Below, one piece after another: positions 49,011-60,218 of a stretch of 64,000 nucleotides of DNA; position 1 is the first letter of the stretch, and every line of letters starts with the position of its first letter. The DNA comes from Ovis canadensis. Its lineage: Eukaryota > Chordata > Mammalia > Artiodactyla > Bovidae. Below the pieces are notes generated by a model. That model had not been told where the DNA came from, ran no database searches, and worked only from the letters and a program-made list of their open reading frames with translations. Location: the NCBI RefSeq assembly GCF_042477335.2, contig NC_091245.1, positions 30,080,501-30,144,500 on the forward strand. Reading direction: 5' to 3'. The translations under genes were made by a program, and so were the position numbers.

Positions 49011-50200
49011 TATGGATGCAGAAATATGTTCATGATATATAATTAATAAAAATAGAGATTATAAAGTAGAAATCAGCAAACATTGCTAATTCCCTCCTTC
49101 CTTGATTTTGTTTGGAGGGATCACATATCTGCAGCCAAGTGATAAACTATGATTGACCCAAAGTCAGTCATGGCAATCCTATTCTCTATCAACAATTCTA
49201 GCCAATGAGACCTAAAAAGGAATTTGTTGGAGTCAACCCTGAAAAAAACTTTTACTTTTTTCATTAGCAAGGCAGAAGTGATTAGCTTTGCTAGCCTTGA
49301 ATACAGACGCAATGGTTGGAGCTGCAGCAGTTGTCTTGCAACCATGAAGGAAATGCTAAGAGAAACACCCTGAAATTGGCCCCCCAGGCCTTCTCTGCTG
49401 ATTGGCCTGCCACGCAGGTTCTCAGCCAGCTCCAGGGCCGATGACTGGATAACTGGGAGGAAGTGCCCCTCTGGGACCCACCTGGGCCCGAGGCCCCAGG
49501 AAGATGGAGCGGCTATGGGGGCTGCAGCTGGGACTGATGGTCAGGCAGCACCTGTATTGGCTGTAAACACATTTACCCAAGCAGCGCCGTCATCTCTTCC
49601 TACAACAAACCCAGATGATCTCTGTGAAAGTGACCCTGGGACAAAGAGGAAATCCCACTAAAGGAGCACTGTTGACACTCTACTCGGCAAACGTCCCCAG
49701 GGTCGCTGCTGTGCCGCCGGAGACATGGTTGGCCGGACAACCGCCAGCATTGTTCTGTGTGCCCGATGGTGCCTCCTCAGCCAGGCACATGTGCTGGCTC
49801 ATCAGATCTTCACCCGGGAGCAGTGCCTTCAGAGATGAATCAGAGGAAACTGTCCTGGAGAAGCGAGGGCAGAGAGAGCACCAGGGACACTTAAGGGCAG
49901 CAGGCTTTTATCCTGGGATAGGAGGAGGCTGGGCCGTCAGGGTGCTTCATGCCAGCATCCCCTCGGGTGAGGAACCTGGGTACCAGCTCTGTCCCCACCA
50001 TCTCCTTTAGAATGTAGACCAGTCTGGAGCAGCTTGCCATCCCAGTAACCCGTTTTCTTACCTCTCTTTCCTTCCAGCCTCCTCTTTCCTCTTGCCTCTT
50101 TTACCCTCTGAGTTCTGATGTTCAGCCATCTGCATGAGCCTTGGTTTTTCCCAGTGAAATGATGGGGAGCTGGCCAATGCCGCCCACCTCTTCCCAGGGA
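49011..50200. other. Intergenic DNA
   Basis: 49110-49370 resembles an unidentified ancient repeat (ATTGACCCAAAGTCAGTCAT, TAGCCAATGAGACCTAAAAA). No gene is supported. The PCSK9 5' exons would be expected in this general interval but none is recognised. Confidence 0.45.
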
Positions 50201-50202
50201 AC

Positions 50203-50455
50203 TTTTTTTTTTTTTTGGCTGCACTGTGCATCTTGCAGGGTCTCAGTTCCCCCATCAAGGATTAAACCTGGGCCCTGACAGTTTAAAGTCTGGAATCCTA
50301 ACTACAAGGCCACCAAAAAATACATATATTTAAAAATTTTGGCCACACCATGAGGCTTGCAGGATCTCAGTTCCCTGATCAGGGGTTGAACCTGGACCAG
50401 AGCAGTGAAAGCACAGAATCCTAACCACGAGACTGCCAGGGAACTTCTCTCAGGG
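50203..50455 (-). mobile_element. Two CHR-type SINE fragments in tandem
   Basis: Two antisense copies follow each other (about 50203-50315 and 50330-50455). Each has the SINE body (GGCTGCACTGTGCATCTTGC; GGCCACACCATGAGGCTTGC), a TCTCAGTTCCC block, and the tRNA-like region ATCCTAACYAC near its end. Confidence 0.75.
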
Positions 50456-52905
50456 AACCTTTTGATCTTCCCTGTCTGGAGAAGGGGAGCCAAACCCCAC
50501 CCCTTATTCCCTGTAGGATCTGCCCTTGCCTCAGTTTCCTCATCCCATAATGGATCAGCAGCGCCATGTGGCTGATATAAGGCCTAGGAGGGATTAAGGA
50601 GGTTACTGCTTGGCTGGGCTTCAGGGCTTCTGGCCCTCCTCCTGCCTCAGATGGCTGCCTTCCCTGCCCCATTAACACCCTGAGCAGCAGATGATGGAGA
50701 TATTTTGGCCTGGGGGTGAGGGTTAATGGCCGGGAAGCTGCCAGCAGCACATTCCTCCTGGTCTCCACTCCTGGCCCTGGGGCCCTGGGGCTGCCTCGGA
50801 TTCTTTCACCCCAGACCTCTGGACACTTGATGCCAACTGAGTGCATGCCTTGGGGTCTTTAGAATCAAATCGCCAGTCCATGATACAGTTGGGTGTTTGT
50901 ATGGAGTGGGGGGTGGGGGGGTTGGGAGGGCTCTGCCATCCATCCATTTATACCTCCCATCACCTTCTCCCTCTATGTGTGTCTAAAATGTGATGAGGCT
51001 ATAAAGCATTTTCAGATCTGTCATCTCTTTTGGCCTCACATCTCCCTGGTAAGGTTGAAATTATTGTCATCATTTTACTGATGAATCCACTGGAGCTTGG
51101 TGAGGAGCAATGACCCACCCAGGGTCACACCATGAGTTTAGTGGCAGAGCTGGGATTAAAATGGTGCCCCAGGTCCTGCCCCACCTGCTGTCCAGGCCTG
51201 CCTGTTCTGGGAGTGCTGGCTGGAGGAGGTGACTCTGAGTGAGTCTTAAAGGACGTGGAAGAGTTATCACCTGAGGAACGCTGGGCGGGCCGTTGCAGAA
51301 GGGAACAGCACTGTACGGAGGCATGGAACTGCCTGGTGGCTGCAGAGTGGAGCTGGGCAATCCAGACCATGCTAAGCAGTGCTGCGTCTTCAAGGAGTAA
51401 ATCTGTGGCTGCGTGTTTCAGGGCTACCTCAGACTCTCCTCCTGGAGAGCTCATGACATGCAGGTTCCTGGGCATGTTCCTAGAGATTCAGGGTCAGTCT
51501 GAGGAACCTGCACTTCTCACAGACTGGGGCTCCCACAGCTCCAAAGCGGTGGTCCTTGGGTCCGTGGAGAAGCACAGCAGGGCTGCAGAGATGAGCAGAG
51601 CAGTGGGCAGGGGTCCGGGGGAGGCTGTGGGGGTGCGGCGAGTCATAGGAACAGCGCTGGAGCAGACCGTCTTGGACCTCCTGTTTGAAACTGCACCTCA
51701 ACCCTTTCCTTTTCTCTCCTCTCCGTGGCTCTCGTCGCCCCCTCACATACTGCACACTTGACTTAGTAGTTTCTTGTGTTTTACTCTCCAAGATGGAGGG
51801 CAACATGAGGGCAGGAGTTGTGTCTATCTTGTTCACTGATGCCCCAGCGCCTGGAGCAGTAGCTGGCACATGTAAGGTGATAGAGGAGGCTGTATTCTGT
51901 TTTGATTATTTCATATGTCTTCACGGTGGATGATCTCGGAGCATCCTCAGAGGCTCACAAGCCTTAGTGCGCACAAGATGGGGACAGAACATCAGAGCAC
52001 AGTTCCTGGAGGAAGCTAGCGGAAAGGACGGGCCCCTCAACCCGCTGGACATCTCCTCGCTTCAAACCTGCAGGGACAGAGCGTGATGGGGAGGCGGTGC
52101 AGGAGATGGGCGACACTGGCCTCATTTCCTCCATGACCTGCGTGCAGGAAGAGGGGGAAGGGTGGGGAGGTTCATGGATGGAGATGAGCCTAGAGGAGTT
52201 CCTGAGGGGGATTCCCTGGGGAGCATGTGAAAGCCTCACTGGGGCTGACACTCTGATCACCTCTCTCTTTTGTTCAGAACCTCCCAGGACCCCTCCACCC
52301 TCCAGAAGGGGCCATACCCTTCCTTGGCCTCAAGGGAATCATTAAGAGCTAGCCTCCTTCCCAACGTCCCCAACTAGGCCATGCACTGCTCACTAGGCAT
52401 GTCACCCCATTACAAATGGAGCAAAAATCCAGAGTCATCTCCTCCAGGAAGCCTGCCTAGATTCAGTGTCCATTGGCCAGGTTCCACAGAACCTAGCTTT
52501 TCTCTCCCTTATGTAACTTGTCTCCTCCTGTCTCTCATCACAGAGGCCTGAGCTCTTACCTGCCTTGCTGTGGGCTCGCCAAGGGCAGAGCAGGGTCTGC
52601 TGCATCCTAGGGGCTGGAGCAGGCTGCCAGCGATGCCGGGACTATGCCTGGCCTGGGTGGTGAGCCATGGGCTCTCACACTGGGTGCTGGGAGCCCTCTG
52701 CTGGCACATCTGGGCATAGCCGCTGCTTGCAAGGAGATGGAAACTTTCGGGAGATGCCTCTTTCTCTAGGCCCAGCCCAATATATTAAAAGAAATTTTTG
52801 TTTCCTTTAGTAAACAATAGCCTTTATTTTTACACAAAGCAGTACAAGATGAGGCAGTTCCTCAAAGGGTGAATTGAAGCTAGAAAATCCATCCTGAGCA
52901 TGACA
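50456..52905. other. Intergenic DNA
   Basis: L2-like pieces at 51060-51170 (TCATTTTACTGATGAATCCA) and 51740-51890 (GCCCCAGCGCCTGGAGCAGT). No gene is supported. The open frame of 168 residues at 51255-51761 has no recognisable domain. Confidence 0.45.
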
Positions 52906-52907
52906 GC

Positions 52908-53036
52908 GTTAGGGTTAGTTGCTCAGTTGTGTCTGACTCTTTGTGACCCCTTGGTCTGCAGCCCACCAGCCTCCTCTGTCCATGGGATTTTTCAGGCAAG
53001 AATACTGGAGTGGGCTGCCATTTCTTTCTCTGCCCA
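52908..53036 (-). mobile_element. Partial Bov-tA/BovA SINE
   Basis: Antisense tail half only: GTTGCTCAGTTGTGTCTGAC through GGAGTGGGCTGCCATTTCTT. Confidence 0.85.
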
Positions 53037-53579
53037 ATATATTGACAGTCACTGTCATTTTACAGATAAGGAGACGGAAGCATTGGTTGGCGGAGGGGAT
53101 GCAGAGCAGTGCTAAGTGGCCTGCACTAGGGCCCCATGCCCTCAAGCCCCCAGAGACCCTGCCTGGATGACATCACCCCTTCTCCTTTCTCCTCGCATCC
53201 CCAAGCCTTCTCCCATCCCTCCTCCCAGCTCATTCCACAGGTGCTTCCTATTTCCATGAGAAAACAGATGCAGTAAATAGAGACCCCGACCACCCCAGCA
53301 GTCCCCGCTCCACACAGACCCGGCTGCTTGTGCCTCTGCCCCCTTCTCCACCTCCGCACCTGTTAGGATAAAGTGCTTCTGCCCTGTCTCCACCACACCA
53401 GAAAACACCCCTTCTCACCCACCGAAATTCTCCCCCTCCTGGTTGCCAGCTTCCTTCCCTTCTCTGCTGTAACACTCCCGTCAGCTCATAAGCTTGCTTT
53501 ACAAGTTCCCATCTAAGGAAAAAAGCTTTCTTGGCCTCATACTCTCTCTGACCACAACCTGCTTTCCTGAGCCCTTTCT

Positions 53580-53692
53580 AGGCAAGTTGCAACCCATTCC
53601 AGTATTCTTGCCTGGGGAATGTCATGGACAGGGGAGCCTGGCGGGCTACAGTCCATGGGGTCGTAAAAGAGCTGGACACGACTGAGTGACTA
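53580..53692 (+). mobile_element. Partial Bov-tA/BovA SINE
   Basis: Sense tail half: GCAACCCATTCCAGTATTCT through GGACACGACTGAGTGACTAT. Confidence 0.87.
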
Positions 53693-53769
53693 TCACCCAC
53701 TCACTCACTCCTTAAAGGAGCTGTCTATACTCTCTGGCTTTCTCAGTTCCCTTCCCACATTCTCTCTGT

Positions 53770-53990
53770 GAGTATATGCTATGTTGCTTCAGTCATGTCT
53801 GACTCTGCGCAAACCTATGACTGTAGCCCACTAGGCTCCTCTGTCCATGAGATTCTCTAGGCAAGAATACTGGAGTCGGTCGCCATGCCTTTCTTCAGGG
53901 CATTTTCCCTAACCCAGGAATCAAACCTGGGTCTCTTACATCTCCTGGATTGAAAGACAGGTTCTTTACCACTACCGCCAGCTGGGAAGC
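53770..53990 (-). mobile_element. Bov-tA SINE
   Basis: Antisense: CTTCAGTCATGTCTGACTCT near the start, GGCAAGAATACTGGAGTCGG in the centre and a degenerate head CCACTACCGCCAGCTGGGAA. Confidence 0.88.
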
Positions 53991-54002
53991 GTGCATTCTC
54001 TC

Positions 54003-54270
54003 TGCTGCTGCTGCTAAGTCGCTTCAGTCGTGTCCGACTCTGTGCGACCCCATAGATGGCAGCCCACCAGGCTCCCTCGTCCCTGGGATTCTCCAGGCAA
54101 GAATACTGGAGTGGGTTGCCATTTCCTTCTCCAATGCATGAAAGTGAAAAGTGAAGTCGCTCAGTCGTGTCCGACTCTTAGCGACCCCATGGACTGCAGC
54201 CCACCAGGCTCCTCCGTCCATGGGATTTTCCAGGCAAGAGTGCTGGAGTGGGGTGCCATTGCCTTCTCCA
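54003..54270 (-). mobile_element. BovA2 SINE
   Basis: Antisense dimer, close to consensus: (CTG)n AAGTCGCTTCAGTCGTGTCC, second monomer at about 54153. Only 13 bases separate it from the preceding Bov-tA. Confidence 0.94.
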
Positions 54271-55540
54271 TTCTCTCTAGAACCCTCTTTATTCAAGCCA
54301 TTCTGGTGCTAAATCTGATCTTCAGGTCTGATCACTGAAACTGTTAAATCAAATTTCTGGTCTCACCTTACTTGACCCGTGGGCTGTGTTTGACCCGAAT
54401 GGTCCCTTCCTCCAATTGGAAACATTCCCTTAGATCCCTGAGAGTCGGTGGCCCTGGATATCATCGATAAGCTGACAGCTTCCAGCCAGTGTCTCCCTGA
54501 GCTCGGGTCACATGTCCCACCATTGATATGGCAGCTTGGTTGTTTTGCGAAAGCTCCAAATAGGGGCAACCAAAATCCTGCAGCTGCCCTGCCAGGCCTC
54601 TCCCCCTGGACTTCCCTGCTGCCTAATGCCAACTCTGTCCTTCCAGTAGCTTTGGCTATAACTCGGAAGCTTCACTCTTCTTTCTCTCGAATGCTCATCT
54701 AAACTGCAAATGCAACAGCCTTTATCTTCAAAATACACCCAGAGTCCAGCCACTCTCACTGCCCCAGTGCTCCCCTGGGTTCAAGCCTCTAGCAGTGGCT
54801 CGTGGTCTGGCCTTGCCCCCTAACATCTGTTTTCTATCTAGCAGTCAAAACAATGCTTTAAATCATCAAGGCATTTCACTCCTCTGATCAAAATTTGCCT
54901 TTAGCTTCTCACCTTTTAAGACAGAAACCAGAGTTCCCAGAATGGTCTACATGCCCCTGTTGGGTCTGCACCCCAGCCCTGCAGGTGCCATGCTGCCTCC
55001 TGGTCACTCTGGCTGCGCCCTCCGTCACTGGTCTTGTGCGCCTGGCTCCCGTCTGTTTGGAGTGCTTTTCCCCCACCCCCTATCAACATGGCTCATTCCC
55101 TCAGCTCCTTCCTCCCAGTGTCTCTTTCTTCCTGAGGTCTTCTCTGACCACTCTATTTATTTATTATTTTTTGACTGAACCATGCTGTCTGGCATGTCAG
55201 ATCTTGGTTCCTCAACCAGAGATTGAACCTGAGTCCCCTTTGTCACAGAAGCAGCTGGAATTAGGGTCTGGGTTCACTTTGACAGGTAATTGTGTGACAT
55301 TGACAAAGTGCTCCCCTCTCTGGATTCAATTCCTCATCTTTTAAATACAGATAATGGTCCCGGCTCAGTATGCTCTATGGGATTGGGGCAAATAGATGGC
55401 GACTATGAAAATGCTTTGTAGACGGGAGACTGTGGGCAAAGGTGACGAGTTCTAAGTGGCACTAGGGGAGACACCACGTTTCTTTCCCAATTCCAAACAT
55501 AGAACACATAGAATTCCCTCAAATTAGCTCAGGGTCTATA
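54271..55540. other. Intergenic DNA
   Basis: A short CHR-type SINE fragment lies at about 55157-55258 (TTTTTGACTGAACCATGCTG, CAACCAGAGATTGAACCTGA). Otherwise there are no supported features. Confidence 0.45.
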
Positions 55541-55765
55541 GCATTGATTTTGTTTTGATTACGCAGAGGCAAGCATCGTATATACACGTGTAACCATCTT
55601 ATGGAAACGAGCATAATCGACTTTAAAAACATGATTACTTTTGGACATCTTTCCATATCAATATACATGCATCTTTTTCATTCTTTTTAACACCTGCAAA
55701 ATATTCCACTGTGTGAACAGACTAAAACTTGCCCGTCCATATTGATGGATATTTGCTGATCCAGC
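55541..55765 (-). mobile_element. Ancient L1 3' fragment
   Basis: Antisense old-L1 phrases: TCTTTTTCATTCTTTTTAAC, CAAAATATTCCACTGTGTGA, ATTGATGGATATTTGCTGAT. Confidence 0.5.
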
Positions 55766-56525
55766 AGAAGAATTCAGTAATAGTGAATTAAAATGCGACA
55801 TCGTGGCCGATCAAAGTCAAAGTTTTATTCCAGAAGGCAGAAAAGCTGGAAGGAGAGAGCTGAGTGAATCTACATGTGATCGTGGGACCTTCTAGGGGAC
55901 TAGATGAGAGCATCCCAACATGCCACATGGAGACTCCCACGTGTGCAAAGAGGCATGGATGAGGCTAGGCATTGCTGCTTTGTAGCAGCAAAAGACAGAA
56001 AACAGAGACTGGAACGTACACAGAATGGATCATCTGCCACGAGAGAAACGACAAAGCAGATGTAGCTGTACCAGCAAAGTTGTAACCCCCAGGATAAGAC
56101 CGGAGTAAGATGATGGAGACCTGATATCTAAGGACTAAGATGACCCTCTCCACCTTGCCCATGTAAATAAAAAGTTAACAATGAGTCATAAATGCTACAC
56201 TGTTTTAAAGTATTTTTATAAAAATATAATACCTGAAAAGTTATCCAATAAATGGGTATATTAGTTCCCTAGGGCTGCTGTAACAAATTAGACAATTTTG
56301 TACATAGTACAAAGAAAACAATTGGGTGGTTTGAAACAACAGATATGTGTTCTCTCACAGTTCTGGGGCCCAGAAGTCTGAAATGAAGGCCCTGCAGCCT
56401 CTCCAGGAGAATCTCTTCCTGTCCTTTCCAGCTTCTAGGGGCTCCTGGGTTCCCTTGGTTTGTGCCACGTTTCCATCTGTGCCTTTATCTCCACACAGCC
56501 TTCTTCTCTGTGTCTCCCTGTGTCT

Positions 56526-56722
56526 CTCTCTCTCTTTTTTTCTATTTATTTATTTATTTAATTTTTATTTTTACTTTATTTTACTTTACAATACTGTATT
56601 GGTTTTGCCATACATTGACATGAATCCACCACGGGTGTACATGTGTTCCCAAACAAAAAATATGGAACGCTTCACAAATTTGCGTGTCATCCTTGCACAG
56701 GGGCCATGCTAATCTTCTCTGC

Positions 56723-56756
<34 letters not shown>

Positions 56757-56762
56757 GAGCAC
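56526..56762 (-). mobile_element. U6 snRNA-L1 chimeric retrocopy
   Basis: On the minus strand a complete U6 sequence (56762 down to 56655) is joined directly to the last ~100 bases of a ruminant L1 3' end and its tail. The perfect 13-bp duplication TCTCCCTGTGTCT lies at 56513-56525 and 56763-56775; the right copy abuts the first base of U6. This is the known template-switch product of L1 reverse transcriptase moving from L1 RNA to U6 RNA. Confidence 0.92.
56655..56762 (-). pseudogene. U6 spliceosomal RNA retropseudogene
   Basis: Full length (about 108 bases) from GTGCTCGCTTCGGCAGCACA to the terminal T run. I count three changes from canonical U6: ATACAGAGA reads ATGCAGAGA, and two CpG sites are decayed (CTGCGCAAG to CTGTGCAAG, TTCGTGAAG to TTTGTGAAG). 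The upstream flank is LTR sequence, and I see no proximal sequence element or TATA box at the U6 position, so it is judged untranscribed. Confidence 0.9.
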
Positions 56763-56931
56763 TCTCCCTGTGTCTTAGCTCCCCCTCCCTTTTGTCTTCC
56801 CACAGCGGTCATCACGTTTGGGGCCCATCCTAAACCCAGGTGATCTCCCCAGGACATCCTTATCTTAAGCACAGCTGCAGGGACCTTCTTTCCAAACAAG
56901 GTCATAGTCACGGGTACCAGGAGTGTTAAAG

Positions 56932-57100
56932 AATCCACCTGCCAATGCAAGAGACGTGGGTTTGATTCCTGGGCTGGGAAGATTCCCTGGAGAAAGGAAT
57001 GGCAACCCACTCCAGCATTCTTGCCTGGAGAATCCCATGGACAGAGGAGCCTGGCTGGCTACAAACCACAGAGTCGCAAAGGGTCAAACATGACCGTGCA
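56932..57100 (+). mobile_element. Bov-tA SINE
   Basis: Sense: TTAAAGAATCCACCTGCCAA near the start, GGAATGGCAACCCACTCCAG, and a degenerate tail. It is inserted in the MLT1-type LTR. Confidence 0.9.
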
Positions 57101-57150
57101 CACACGCACAGGTACAGCTCTTTTGACGGGAACACTGTTTGACCTACTAC

Positions 57151-57925
57151 AACTGAATTGCCCCTGGGTAACAAGAATTGCCCCTGGGAAGGTGGGGGGT
57201 GGTCAGGAACGGGAGAGAAATAAACTTTTCACTGTATACAGTTCTGAGCTACTCACATTAAAAAAAAACCCAAACATTTCTTATAATTTTTTTTTAAATG
57301 AACATACACACAAAAAGGATAGGTCTCTTCTGAAAGTGTGCATGTTAAAAATGTTGACACTGCTAAATTGACCTAATGTCCACTCACAGCGGTAGTGGTG
57401 GCAGACTCCAAGTTTTCTGAGGCTGGAGAAGTAGAAGGTGCAAAGAGCGGGTTCTGTGTATTGTTCAGGCTGAGTGGGCGTCAAGGGGAGAGGGATCCAT
57501 TTGGAGGGATGAGGTTTGCGGGGTGGAGAAGGCTTGAGAAATCGTACGTGGTGAAGAGGAAGAATAACAGGAGGTAAGGGTCTTGGAGATAGGAGGGGGA
57601 AAAGAAATTGTGGATACGGAGATCCCCGAGGAAGCCTGACTGGGGCAAGGAGGGGAGGTCCTCTGTGGACAGGAGGATGGTCCCTTCTGCCCCAAAAGAG
57701 AAAGGACTGAAGGAGGAGGGAAGGGTGGGTATTGGCCAGGAATCACTCAGATGAAGGGACAGATGTGCAAGAGGCTCTGTCTCCCTGATACCTGAATCTC
57801 TGGGGTGGAGATGAGGGTTGGTGAGGGGCACAGTGAGTGTTGGCTGGTTGTCAGCTGGCCAGATCAGAGGCGGGATGCATCTGAGAAGAGGGAGGAGCTG
57901 ACACAGCTGCTTTGGACAACTCTTG
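57151..57925. other. Intergenic DNA
   Basis: No gene is supported. The long minus-strand open frame from 58206 down to 57481 runs through the GT-rich repeat below and codes mostly low-complexity sequence. Confidence 0.5.
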
Positions 57926-58017
57926 CGAGTGTGAGTGGGTGTGAGTATGTGTGTGAGTGTGTGTGCATTTGAGTGTGTGTAGGAGTGTGTGTGTGAGTGT
58001 GTATATGTGTGTGTGTT
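57926..58017. repeat. GT-rich (TGTGAG/TG)n microsatellite
   Basis: About 90 bases of interrupted GTGTGAGTGT-type repeat. It creates a spurious Thr-His-rich reading on the minus strand. Confidence 0.92.
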
Positions 58018-59433
58018 GGGGGAGAAGTAATTAAAGAGGGACAAAAGCCCTGCCAAGTGGCAAGAGGCCTGGATGGGGCTGACCCCCAAAGGGTGCCGTG
58101 GAGGATGTGGGATAAGGGACTGCCCTCCGGGTCCACCTGTTCCAAAGTCCAGGTGCTTGCAGGGCTTCCTGGCTCCCCACCTCCATCTGAAGCACCCACT
58201 GCACACTCGACAGCGCCCCCTTTCTCAGCCTGGCAGCATCACGTCCCTCTGTGCCTGTGCTTGGTCATCTGCTGGTGGGTCAGGACCCAGGGTCCCCCAG
58301 GGAGCATCAGGGAAGCTTGCTCCCACCTCCCAAAGAGGGAGGCAGCCCATTGATGAGGAAGCTGCCCAAAGCACGTTTCAAATATAGGTCTCTTTATAGG
58401 TGACAGGAAAGGGACCACTGGCTGCCTGCTGACAGCCACAAGCTACCTCTCTTAGTGAACAATCAATGTGCCAGGGAGGGTGGAGTATTCCACGGGAGAA
58501 CAAGGTGGACGAGATCCTGACATTGCAGAGGTTGCCGTCAGCCCACTGGCTGCACAGTCGTTGTTCAGTTGGCCGTGCCCTGGGAGTCAGATGTCTACAA
58601 GCCAGGAGGAAAGAGCTTGGGCTTTGGAGTCCAGTGACCTAGGCTCATGGTAAGTCATGTCTCTCAGAACCCACAGTTCATCTGCAAATTGGGGGCCGGA
58701 AGTCTCCAGGTTACAGGCAATGCAGCCCTTCTGGGAGGGGTGCCTGGCCCGGTGTGGCACACCGACCCAAGGCCTGGGGATGCTGGCCTCCTGCTTCCTC
58801 CCTCCCGTAGCACCTGTTCACCAGACCCTCAGCAGTCACGTTCTCAGACGTGGTTTGTAAAAAAAAGAATCTGCAAACTGAATCATTTAACACACACATG
58901 CCACCCGTGTGACTGGTGAGTAGCTGCCCTCAGCCATCATGATTCTGACAGCCCATTTGTCAGGCAGGGTCTGCAACAGGACCCCTTGTGCCAGGCTCTA
59001 TGCTGGGCGTGGGGACTAAAGATGAGTCAGATAGATGGTGCCCTCAAGGTCGCTCAGTCTGATGGGGGAGGCAGATGCACAGAGTAGCCAGGGCTGTGTG
59101 GAAGGGAGCCCCCAGGAGGTGCCTGCCCACACTAAAGGTCGGGGAAATTTTCCCAGAGGAGGGACATTTCATCTTGGGTTTAGTGGATGAATAAAAGTTT
59201 ACCTGGCAAATAAAACAGCAACTGCCAAGGCTCAGAGGTGTGAGAACAGGATTAAGAGAGTCGTGCTCTCGCTGTTTTTTAAGCATGAGATTGCAGGTGG
59301 TTTAATTTCTGAAGAACAGTTTGGTGTGTCCATGTGCATGCATGTGTGTGTGCTGGGGTGTCTGTGTGAGGAGTCCCAGATCGAGAAGGAGGGCTGGGCC
59401 ACCACTGTCTCTCACTGCCTGCCCCCTGACCAG
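58018..59433. other. DNA just upstream of the PCSK9 relic
   Basis: 58990-59240 is a diverged old interspersed repeat (TGCCAGGCTCTATGCTGGGC). No PCSK9 exon 1-7 homology is recognised. In humans exon 7, with the catalytic serine, lies a few hundred bases upstream of exon 8; nothing similar is seen here. Confidence 0.5.
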
Positions 59434-59608
59434 GCGGTGTGGTCATGATGCTGACCACCGAGCCAGAGCTCACCCTGGCTGCGCTGAGGCAGAGCTGATC
59501 TGTTTCTCTGCCAAAGATGTTATCAACAAGGCCTGGTTCTTCCGTGAGGACCAGCTCGGGAACCGCAGCCTGGTGGCCACACTGCAACCCTCCGCACCTA
59601 TGGAGCAG
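59434..59608 (+). pseudogene. PCSK9: PCSK9 exon 8 relic
   Basis: Bounded by CCCCTGACCAG and CAG/GTCAGC. Frame one reads GVVMMLTTEPELTLAALRQS and then TGA at 59496-59498, because one base is missing where other mammals read an Arg-Leu codon pair. The shifted frame continues FSAKDVINKAWFFREDQL and LVATLQPS. This exon encodes the end of the subtilisin-like catalytic domain. Confidence 0.92.
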
Positions 59609-59854
59609 GTCAGCAGGATGGCAGGGTGGGCAGAGTCCAGGCTGGGGCTTGGGAGGTCTTGGGTGGTCTGTGTGACTGGGCAATCTGGCCCCTCCCTCAC
59701 CTATGGAGGGAGGATTCAGCCGCCTGCTTCTGGGGACTGGGAGAGATTGACAAATATGGGCTCTGAAAGGACTTTGCAGGGCTCCGTTGATGTGTTTTAG
59801 TGGGAAAATTGATCACCTTCTTTAAGGCCCCTCTCTCCCATGTGTGCAGGATAA

Positions 59855-60112
59855 GTCTCTTTAGTTGTGTCTGACTCTGGACTGTAGCCCGCCAGGCTGC
59901 TCTGTCTGTGCGATTCTCCAGGCAAGAGTACATCTGACTCTGGACTGTAGCCCGCCAGGCTTCTCTGTCTGTGGGATTCTCCAGACAAGAGTACAGGAGC
60001 AGGCTGCCATGCCCTCCTCCAGGGGATCTTCCAGATCCAGGAATGGAGCCCATGTCTCCTGTGACTCCCACATTGCTGGCAGATTCTTTACTGCTGAGCC
60101 GCCAGGGAAGCC
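59855..60112 (-). mobile_element. Bov-tA SINE with 63-bp internal tandem duplication
   Basis: Antisense SINE between PCSK9 exon relics 8 and 9. Units 59870-59932 and 59933-59995 are adjacent copies of TCTGACTCTGGACTGTAGCC and the following bases, differing at three positions. Confidence 0.9.
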
Positions 60113-60218
60113 CTGCTCTCTTCCACCAGGAGCCAAGACCTGGAGTCCTCCGCGGGCAGAGCCCTGATGGAGGCTCCCCTCCCCAGCCATCCCTCCTCAC
60201 CCCAGGGCCTCCTTGAAG

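Larger units (their letters stand above)
56262..57150 (-). mobile_element. MLT1-type (ERVL-MaLR) solo LTR remnant, interrupted twice
   Basis: Antisense LTR text: GGTATATTAGTTCCCTAGGG, GGGTGGTTTGAAACAACAGA and CACAGTTCTGGGGCCCAGAA near the left. After the U6-L1 insertion comes AAGGTCATAGTCACGGGTAC, and after a Bov-tA insertion comes CACTGTTTGACCTACTACAA. Non-coding. The family is named from memory. Confidence 0.72.

Noticed and set aside
51255-51761. 168-codon plus-strand open frame
   Set aside because: No recognised domain; opposite-strand frames of similar length overlap it. The region matches no PCSK9 5' exon either.
56655-56762. Functional U6 snRNA gene
   Set aside because: It is fused to an L1 3' end, has target-site duplications, a changed ACAGAGA box and no snRNA promoter elements that I can see.
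57481-58206. Minus-strand open frame of 241 codons
   Set aside because: It runs through the GT-rich microsatellite, producing a Thr-His-Ser repeat, and has no domain, no splice logic and no homologue I recognise.
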